From an uncultured Acidobacteriota bacterium (GTDB taxonomy: Bacteria > Acidobacteriota > Thermoanaerobaculia > UBA5066), in contig CALFNC010000239.1 of the NCBI GenBank assembly GCA_937902605.1, positions 1 to 6,691 of the forward strand: a stretch of DNA of 6,691 bases. Reading direction: 5' to 3'. Under the pieces are notes generated by a model that was given only the letters and a program-made list of their open reading frames with translations, had not been told where the DNA came from and made no database searches. Positions within the stretch are counted from its first letter, which is position 1, and each line of letters opens with the position of its first letter. This document shows, piece after piece, positions 1-4,808 of the stretch. Position numbers and translations under genes: made by a program.

Positions 1-254
1 ACGTAACCGCCCATCGAGAGGCCGGCGAGGACGAAATGCTCGTCCGCCGGGACCGCAGCTTCGACCTCCTCGGCGAGGTCGTCGGCGAGGAGCGACATCG
101 TGTGACTCGCCGCGGCGGGCCGGCTGGAGGTCCCGCGGCCGCGGAGGTCCAGGGCGAAGACTTTCAGGGCCGGGGCGAGGTGGTCCAGCTCCTCGGCGAG
201 AGGGAGCCAGAGCCGCCGGTCGAGGAGGTATCCGTGGACGGCGACGATATACAT
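1..254 (-). CDS. Alpha/beta hydrolase, N-terminal part (runs off left edge)
   Basis: The first 84 codons of an alpha/beta-hydrolase-fold protein are present, and the rest lies beyond base 1. An early HG pair (residues 7-8) fits the oxyanion-hole region. The stretch LDLRGRGTSSRP (35-46) matches the usual D.RG.G.S..P segment after strand beta-4. GLSMGG (78-83) is a nucleophile elbow with Ser80 as the likely catalytic serine. The acid and histidine of the triad lie outside the window. No signal peptide is visible, so a cytoplasmic enzyme is expected. The ATG at 254 is well supported because an in-frame TAA lies only four codons upstream. A TAAGAT box sits six bases before the ATG with no Shine-Dalgarno, suggesting leaderless expression from its own promoter, although the gene follows the PTPS gene on the same strand after 56 bp. 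Substrate cannot be predicted: the fold covers esterases, lipases, haloperoxidase-like and C-C hydrolases. Confidence 0.85.
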   Translation of the reverse strand, partial: MYIVAVHGYLLDRRLWLPLAEELDHLAPALKVFALDLRGRGTSSRPAAASHTMSLLADDLAEEVEAAVPADEHFVLAGLSMGGY

Positions 255-260
255 GCCGAG

Positions 261-266
261 ATCTTA
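261..266 (-). promoter_or_regulatory. Putative -10 box (TAAGAT) of the alpha/beta hydrolase gene
   Basis: On the minus strand, TAAGAT (four of six bases match TATAAT) is followed by six bases and then the ATG at 254. With normal -10 to start spacing, transcription would begin at or next to the A of the start codon, giving a leaderless mRNA. No convincing -35 element is visible at 16-18 bp upstream. The same arrangement occurs before the genes at 3324 and 4809, which is the main support. Confidence 0.4.
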
Positions 267-310
267 CCGGGGCGTACCTGTCGTCCGGGGACTTCCGTCG
301 AGCTGCGCGC

Positions 311-685
311 TCACGGCGTGTAGGTCACGCTGTTCCGTGGGCCTTCCCAGACCGTGACCGCGGCCAGCCGCGTCCCGCCGGAGAGGATCCCGGCTCGTTG
401 GATCTCGTCCGCCACCCAGAGAGCGACGTTCTCGGCGGTCGGGTTCCGTTCGTCGAAAGGAGGGACCGTGTTCAGATCCCGGTCGTGGAGGCTCGCGGCC
501 AGCTCGTGAACGAGGCGCTCAGCCGGCACGAAGTCGACCGAGAGGTCGTATGGGCCGAGAGCCTCGGTCGTCAGGGCGGCCTCGATCCTCCAGGAATGAC
601 CGTGGAGCGGCTCCGGCCCACCAACGTAGTCCCGGAGGTGGTGAGCCGCCTCGAACTCCGCGAAGACCCGGACGGTGAAGCTCAC
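311..685 (-). CDS. 6-pyruvoyl-tetrahydropterin synthase / 6-carboxytetrahydropterin synthase (QueD) family protein, PTPS-III-like
   Basis: This 124-residue protein has the normal length and layout of the COG0720 T-fold family. The zinc histidines are visible as AAHH (13-16) and HGH (28-30). NPTAEN (81-86) and the pterin-anchoring Glu114 in VWEG are also present. The catalytic Cys of QueD and PTPS (the C of CxxxHGH) is absent: the segment reads GPEPLHGH, so position -4 is Pro and a Glu (Glu25) lies three residues before HGH. From family knowledge, ExxHGH marks PTPS-III, which converts dihydroneopterin triphosphate to 6-hydroxymethyl-dihydropterin and replaces FolB in folate synthesis. The usual LDHRDLN motif reads LHDRDLN (66-72), so the catalytic Asp-His pair appears in reverse order. 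The GTG start at 685 overlaps the radical SAM stop codon in a GTGA arrangement, implying translational coupling. The frame stays open upstream, but that part only shadows the radical SAM gene. The family call is secure; the substrate is inferred. Confidence 0.9.
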   Translation of the reverse strand: MSFTVRVFAEFEAAHHLRDYVGGPEPLHGHSWRIEAALTTEALGPYDLSVDFVPAERLVHELAASLHDRDLNTVPPFDERNPTAENVALWVADEIQRAGILSGGTRLAAVTVWEGPRNSVTYTP

Positions 686-3231
686 GCGAGTACGACCGTC
701 TCTTCCCGGACCACGCGGATCCCATGCTGGTCCTCGGGGGCCAGGCCGTACTCCGACTCGAGAAAACGCTTCGGCGTCATCGCCCCCTCGCCCGCGATCC
801 GGAGTCGTTCCCGGCGCTCCTCGCCGTTCGGCAAGACGAAGCGGTAGACCGCCTCGGTGGCGGACTGCCCAAGGGAGCGGGCTCCCTTCGGCAGGTCCTC
901 GAACGCAGTGACCCGGACACCCGCCGGGAGACGGGAGTTCACCGCCTCCAGGAGAGCCGGCGTCATCGCGTCGGTCAGGTCGAGGTCGAACAGCTCGTGC
1001 CGGGACTCCTGCCCGAGAGGGAGGGCCGGGCCCATCGACATCCGCATGTGCGGGTTGAACCCTTCCGTGTACCGCACGGGCGTACCCGCGGCACGGAAGG
1101 CGCGCTCGAGGACATCCATTGTGTTCCGGTGGGAGAGATATCTCGCGTCGCCAAGCTTCTCGAACGTGAAACGGACGGTCCGGGCGGTTGTCGCGACGGG
1201 AACGGCTGCCCCGCCGACGGTCCGGCGCTCCCGCAGAGGGAGCAGCTCCGGTGAAGCCTTCATCCGGTACGCCGCCCCCTTCGCTCTTTCGGCGTAGGCG
1301 GCGGGACGGCAGCTCTCGGGATCTTGCGGGGCGATGGGGCCCCGGGTGATCGACGGAAGAGATGTGCCGAATGAGAAACCGTCGGGGAACGGACTCGCGA
1401 GCACGGTGTCCTCGCCATTCCCGGGCACGCCGCAGGCATAGCAATGGCCCCACTTGCAATCGTCGGTCGACCCCTCCTGGAGCGCTTTCTTCCGCTCGAC
1501 GACGAGGAACGGCTTGCGAACGAGGGCGTCGACCACATCCCAGGGGAGAGTTTCCTTTAGCTCCTTCGCCCGCAGGTGCCGTTCCTTCGGGATGCCCGCC
1601 GCCTCGAGCGCCTCGGTCCAGCGGGTCCAGGAGAAGTGCTCGGACCATCCGTCGAAGCGGCCTCCCCGCCGCCAGACCTCGAGAAGTGCCCGCGACATCC
1701 TCCGGTCGCCGAGCGAGAGGAGCGCCTCGATCTCGGCCTCCTTCGGTTCGTGCCACTTGAGCTTCGCCCCACGCACCGGCCGGAATTTCTCCTTCAGGTA
1801 GGCGAGCTTTCGCTGGAGGCTCTCGACGCCGTCGAACGCCGCCCATTGGAACGGCGTGAAGCTTTTCGGGACGAACGAGCCGATGGAGACGTGGACCGTC
1901 GGCCGGACGCCATGCCGGCGCCCCTGCGCGAGGATGTCGCGGACGAGCACCACGAGGGCGTCGAGGTCGGCGTCAGTCTCGGTCGGTAGGCCGATCATCG
2001 TATAGACCTTGATGAGGTCCCACCCCCGCGAGAAAGCGACGTCGGCGGCCTGGACCATGTCGGCGTTCGTGAAGGTCTTGTTGATGACGCGCCGCAACCG
2101 ATCGGATCCCGTCTCGGGGGCGAACGTGAACCCGGACTTCCGGACCTCCGAGACGGCGTCGGCCAGGGCGACCGAAAACGCCTCGGCCCTTAGCGACGGG
2201 AGCGAAATGGAGACCTTCGTCTTCGCGAGCTCGGGGGCGAGGCAAGCGACGAGCGGTTCGATCTGGGAGTAGTCGGCTGACGAGAGCGACAGCAGCCCGA
2301 CCTCCGACCAGCCGGCTTCGTCGATGAAAGCCTTCGTCATCCGGGCCGCGTCAGCCGGGTCCAGCTCGCGGACCGGCCGGTACCAGTAGCCGGCCTGACA
2401 GAAGCGGCATCCCTGGGTGCAGCCCCTCATGATCTCGAGGCCAAGGCGGTCCTGGACGATGTCGACGGAAGGGACCATCGGCCGCTCCGGGTAGACACCG
2501 GCAGAGAGGCGCCCCACGAAGACGCGCGTCGCGTGCTCCGGAACCCCGGGTTCGGCCGGGACGTAGGCCTCTACGCGCTCCCCGTCGTCCGAGTACCGGA
2601 CGTCGTAGAGCGACGGGACGTAGATTCCTGGGCAAGCCGCGAAGGCGATCAGGCGCGCGTGGCGCGGAAGCGCGCGAGTGGCGGCCACCGCCTCGAGGAG
2701 CCGGGGGAGCGCTTCCTCGCCATCGCCGATCAGGAACAGGTCGAAGAAGTCGGCGACCGGCTCGGGGTTCGCGACGCAAGGGCCACCCCCGATGACGATC
2801 GGGTCCCCCTCGCCGCGCTCCGCGGAGAGGACCGGGATTTCGGCCAGGTCGAGCATGTTCGGGACGTTCGTGTAGTTGAGCTCGCTCTGGAGGGAGAACC
2901 CGACGACGTCGAAGTCGGCGACCGGAGCGCCCGACTCGATCGAGAAGAGCGGAACCCGTTCCCGCCTGAGGACCGCCTCGAAGTCGATCCATGGAGCGTA
3001 CGTCCGCTCGCAGGCCCATTCCGCGCGGCGGTTCACGATCTCGTAGAGGATCTTGGTCCCGGTGTGGCTCATCCCGATCTCGTAGGCATCCGGAAAGGCG
3101 AGGCAGAGCGTGACCGAGGAGCTGGAGAGGTTCTTCCGGACGACGTTCCGCTCGAGGCCCAGGTAGCGGCCGGGCTTTTCCACAGAGAGGAGGAACGGCT
3201 CGAAGCGGTTTCTGACGGAAGCGAATCTCAA
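682..3231 (-). CDS. TIGR03960 family B12-binding radical SAM protein fused to C-terminal TIGR03936/DUF2344 domain
   Basis: An 849-residue protein of unknown function. Residues about 1-240 resemble a cobalamin-binding Rossmann region, with VVGFSLQSELNY (109-120), IGGGPCVANPEP (147-158) and LIGDGEEA (167-174). The radical SAM core follows, with the [4Fe-4S] cluster motif CTQGCRFC (Cys271, 275, 278) in the typical MRGC...CQAG setting. A second cysteine group, CKWGHCYACG (592-601), precedes the last domain and may bind another metal or cluster. From about residue 684, RFTFEKLGDARYLSH and EGFNPHMRMSMG match DUF2344, which in many bacteria is a separate or fused partner of TIGR03960. The start is TTG at 3231: an in-frame TGA lies seven codons upstream, GGAGAG (3241-3236) sits four bases before it, and the N-terminus fits the family. 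In other bacteria this family often lies near RNase G and L21/L27 genes, hinting at RNA or ribosome modification, but the reaction is not known. Confidence 0.93.
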   Translation of the reverse strand: MRFASVRNRFEPFLLSVEKPGRYLGLERNVVRKNLSSSSVTLCLAFPDAYEIGMSHTGTKILYEIVNRRAEWACERTYAPWIDFEAVLRRERVPLFSIESGAPVADFDVVGFSLQSELNYTNVPNMLDLAEIPVLSAERGEGDPIVIGGGPCVANPEPVADFFDLFLIGDGEEALPRLLEAVAATRALPRHARLIAFAACPGIYVPSLYDVRYSDDGERVEAYVPAEPGVPEHATRVFVGRLSAGVYPERPMVPSVDIVQDRLGLEIMRGCTQGCRFCQAGYWYRPVRELDPADAARMTKAFIDEAGWSEVGLLSLSSADYSQIEPLVACLAPELAKTKVSISLPSLRAEAFSVALADAVSEVRKSGFTFAPETGSDRLRRVINKTFTNADMVQAADVAFSRGWDLIKVYTMIGLPTETDADLDALVVLVRDILAQGRRHGVRPTVHVSIGSFVPKSFTPFQWAAFDGVESLQRKLAYLKEKFRPVRGAKLKWHEPKEAEIEALLSLGDRRMSRALLEVWRRGGRFDGWSEHFSWTRWTEALEAAGIPKERHLRAKELKETLPWDVVDALVRKPFLVVERKKALQEGSTDDCKWGHCYACGVPGNGEDTVLASPFPDGFSFGTSLPSITRGPIAPQDPESCRPAAYAERAKGAAYRMKASPELLPLRERRTVGGAAVPVATTARTVRFTFEKLGDARYLSHRNTMDVLERAFRAAGTPVRYTEGFNPHMRMSMGPALPLGQESRHELFDLDLTDAMTPALLEAVNSRLPAGVRVTAFEDLPKGARSLGQSATEAVYRFVLPNGEERRERLRIAGEGAMTPKRFLESEYGLAPEDQHGIRVVREETVVLA

Positions 3232-3235
3232 GAAG

Positions 3236-3241
3236 CTCTCC
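3236..3241 (-). promoter_or_regulatory. Ribosome binding site supporting the TTG start of the radical SAM gene
   Basis: GGAGAG on the minus strand lies four bases upstream of the TTG at 3231. It is the only good Shine-Dalgarno-like sequence before this reading frame, and an in-frame stop just upstream excludes a longer protein. It contrasts with the ATG-started genes of the window, which have no properly spaced ribosome binding site. Confidence 0.6.
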
Positions 3242-3287
3242 GAAGCCCTTCAGTCTAAAGCAATTCGCGCTCCCGGAATCTCCCTGT

Positions 3288-3316
3288 TTGACTCGTTCCC
3301 CCGCGCGCTCTAGATT
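3288..3316 (+). promoter_or_regulatory. Sigma-70-like promoter of the hypothetical gene-rlmN pair
   Basis: TTGACT (3288-3293; five of six bases match TTGACA) and TAGATT (3311-3316; four of six match TATAAT) are separated by exactly 17 bp. Only seven bases (CCGCCCA) lie between the -10 box and the ATG at 3324, and they contain no Shine-Dalgarno. Transcription is therefore predicted to start at or beside the A of the ATG, giving a leaderless mRNA. Confidence 0.65.
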
Positions 3317-3323
3317 CCGCCCA

Positions 3324-3692
3324 ATGGCTCTCGATCAGCGAGTTCGCGCGGCCCTCCAGGAGCTGGGGGCGGCCCTCAACGACGCCGTCTCCTCCTCGGA
3401 GAAAGTTCAGGCCATCCTCGCCCGCCTTCGTGAGGAGGGATACGACCCGTACCTGGTCCTCGACGCGACCGTCGCCCTCGATCAAAAGGGGAGACGCTCG
3501 TCGGCCGCCCTCCCGTCCATCCGGCGGGGGGATTCCGGGGCGAACCGCCGCGATGGCGTCGCCTTCCAGATCAACGTGAAGGACCTGAGCCTGCTCAAGT
3601 CCCTTGGCATCGACCCGACACGTCCGGTCCGGTCCCGTCGCCGTCCCCGCGCGGCGGTGACTCTCCGGTCCACGGTCGCGAAGAAACGCTGA
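3324..3692 (+). CDS. Hypothetical protein translationally coupled to rlmN
   Basis: A 122-residue protein that I do not recognise. Residues 1-40 look like an amphipathic alpha-helical region (repeated ALQEL, AILARLREEGY). A short segment DPYLVLDATVALD (41-53) follows. Residues 54-76 are polar and probably flexible. A second ordered block, VAFQINVKDLSLLKSLGIDPT (79-99), leads into a strongly basic tail (RPVRSRRRPR at 100-109, and a final KKR) that could contact RNA. There is no signal peptide, membrane segment or cysteine. The ATG at 3324 is preferred over an in-frame TTG at 3288, because that TTG is part of the -35 box and the codons between would be promoter. The stop overlaps the presumed CTG start of rlmN, so the two are probably co-transcribed and coupled. 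A role in RNA binding or with RlmN is inference only. Confidence 0.75.
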   Translation: MALDQRVRAALQELGAALNDAVSSSEKVQAILARLREEGYDPYLVLDATVALDQKGRRSSAALPSIRRGDSGANRRDGVAFQINVKDLSLLKSLGIDPTRPVRSRRRPRAAVTLRSTVAKKR

Positions 3693-4756
3693 AGACTCCC
3701 CTCGTCGGCCTCACGGTTCCCGAGCTCGCGCGACTTCTCGAGGACGTCGCCCCGGAGAGATACCGCGCGGCTCAGTTGCTCGGCTGGCTCTGGGAGCGCC
3801 GGGCATCCTCCTTCGAGGTGATGAGTGACCTTCCGCGGGCCCTTCGCGAGAGGCTCGACGAGGCGTTCGAGACGGGCCTCCCCGAGGTCGTCCGGCGGAC
3901 GGCTGCCGAGGACGGAGCCGTGAAATTCCTCCTTCGCCTCGCGGACGGCGTCCAGGTGGAGGCCGTCCACATCCCGATGGGAAGGCGCCAGACGGTCTGC
4001 GTCTCCTCGCAGGCGGGGTGTGCGGTCGATTGTGCCTTCTGCGTGACCGGGAGGATCGGCGCGGGGCGGAACCTCCTGGCCGGGGAAATCGCTGGCCAGT
4101 ACCTCGCGGTGGCGCGGGAGGCGGCGTTCGGCCCGCACGATGCGAACGTCGTCTTCATGGGGATGGGAGAGCCTCTCCTGAACACCACGAATGTGATGGC
4201 CGCGCTCGACCTCCTCGAGCGAGAGGTCTCGAATCGCCGGATCACCGTCTCGACGGCTGGCATCGTCCCGGGAATCGAGCAGCTCGCGCAGCGGAAACGG
4301 CTGCCGAATCTCGCAGTCTCGCTCTCGGCACCGGACGACGAGACGCGGACGCGCCTCATGCCCGTCAACCGGATCTGGCCCATCGCCGACCTTTTCAGGG
4401 CTCTCCGCGCATGGCCGCTCGAGCCCGGACGACGAATCACCTTCGAGTACGTCCTTGTCGACGCGGTCAACGATTCCGAAGCGGCGGCGGCTCGCCTGGC
4501 GCAGCTCGTCAGGCCGCTCCCGTCGAAGGTGAACCTGATCCCGCTGAACGAGTCGCCTGAGTGGCTCCCTGGTCTCCGGCGCCCTCCCGTCGACCGTGTG
4601 GACCAGTTCGCGCGGACCCTGGCGGCGGCCGGGGTGCCGGTCACGGTCCGCTGGTCGAAGGGTCTCGGAGCCGCTGCCGCGTGCGGACAGCTGAAGGGGC
4701 GGGAGACCCCCCGGCCGCCCCGGAAGGAGCGAGGGGCAAGAAGTCCACATCATTGA
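3689..4756 (+). CDS. rlmN: Dual-specificity 23S rRNA (adenine2503-C2) / tRNA (adenine37-C2) methyltransferase RlmN
   Basis: A radical SAM methyltransferase that forms 2-methyladenosine at 23S A2503 and tRNA A37 in the cytoplasm. Counting from CTG at 3689 it has 355 residues, normal for RlmN. The N-terminal helical domain (GLTVPELARLL through SFEVMSDLP, about 7-49) precedes the core. The cluster motif GCAVDCAFC gives Cys111, 115 and 118. Cys104, seven residues earlier, and Cys332 in AACGQL match the two catalytic cysteines of E. coli RlmN (C118 and C355). MGMGEPLLN (157-165) is the family GEP motif. No ATG, GTG or TTG is in frame between the far upstream region and TTG 3776, which would delete the first 29 residues of the conserved N-terminal domain. 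CTG at 3689 gives the expected M-K-T-P-L-x-G-L beginning and overlaps the upstream TGA (CTGA). The enzyme call is nearly certain; the start is well argued but unproven. Confidence 0.95.
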   Translation: MKTPLVGLTVPELARLLEDVAPERYRAAQLLGWLWERRASSFEVMSDLPRALRERLDEAFETGLPEVVRRTAAEDGAVKFLLRLADGVQVEAVHIPMGRRQTVCVSSQAGCAVDCAFCVTGRIGAGRNLLAGEIAGQYLAVAREAAFGPHDANVVFMGMGEPLLNTTNVMAALDLLEREVSNRRITVSTAGIVPGIEQLAQRKRLPNLAVSLSAPDDETRTRLMPVNRIWPIADLFRALRAWPLEPGRRITFEYVLVDAVNDSEAAAARLAQLVRPLPSKVNLIPLNESPEWLPGLRRPPVDRVDQFARTLAAAGVPVTVRWSKGLGAAAACGQLKGRETPRPPRKERGARSPHH

Positions 4757-4808
4757 CGGAACGGGCTGGCGCGCATCCTTTTCTCTTTGCGACACGTATC
4801 CTGCGGAG
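4757..4808 (+). promoter_or_regulatory. rlmN to PIG-L gap with putative -10 box (TATCCT) for the deacetylase gene
   Basis: The 52-bp gap contains TATCCT at 4797-4802, followed by GCGGAG and then the ATG at 4809. The GGAG directly abuts the ATG, too close for a normal Shine-Dalgarno. The TANNNT box six bases before the ATG again suggests a leaderless transcript. No convincing -35 sits 16-18 bp upstream. No hairpin with a T-run that would end the rlmN transcript is visible here. Confidence 0.4.

Larger units (their letters stand above)
3232..3323. promoter_or_regulatory. Divergent intergenic region between the two gene clusters
   Basis: These 92 bp separate the start of the leftward radical SAM gene from the start of the rightward hypothetical gene and must hold both promoters. 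Rightward, there is a good sigma-70-like pair (3288-3316). Leftward, TAGACT at 3257-3252 is a possible -10, about 20 bases before the TTG start, but no good -35 accompanies it. GGAGAG at 3241-3236 is the ribosome binding site that supports the TTG. Perfect 8-base inverted arms, CGGAATCT (3274-3281) and AGATTCCG (3312-3319), flank the rightward -35 and overlap its -10. They may be an operator or chance. Confidence 0.6.

Noticed and set aside
36..323. 95-codon plus-strand frame at the left end
   Set aside because: Lies opposite the alpha/beta hydrolase start, whose HG, D.RG.G and GLSMGG motifs identify the real coding strand.
686..1846. N-terminal extension of the PTPS frame by about 387 codons
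   Set aside because: The frame is open upstream of GTG 685, but the translated part is Arg/Gly/Pro-rich nonsense overlapping the conserved radical SAM and DUF2344 coding sequence. The T-fold protein is complete without it.
2533..3258. 241-codon frame on the plus strand opposite the radical SAM N-terminus
   Set aside because: Antisense shadow of a strongly conserved domain. It has no recognisable motif and its composition mirrors the opposite strand.
3288..3323. TTG at 3288 as start of the hypothetical gene
   Set aside because: The TTG is the first half of a near-consensus -35 box with a 17-bp spaced -10 before ATG 3324, so these codons are promoter sequence.
4757..4808. Possible rho-independent terminator after rlmN
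   Set aside because: The gap has a pyrimidine-rich stretch (CCTTTTCTCTTT) but no stable GC stem preceding it.
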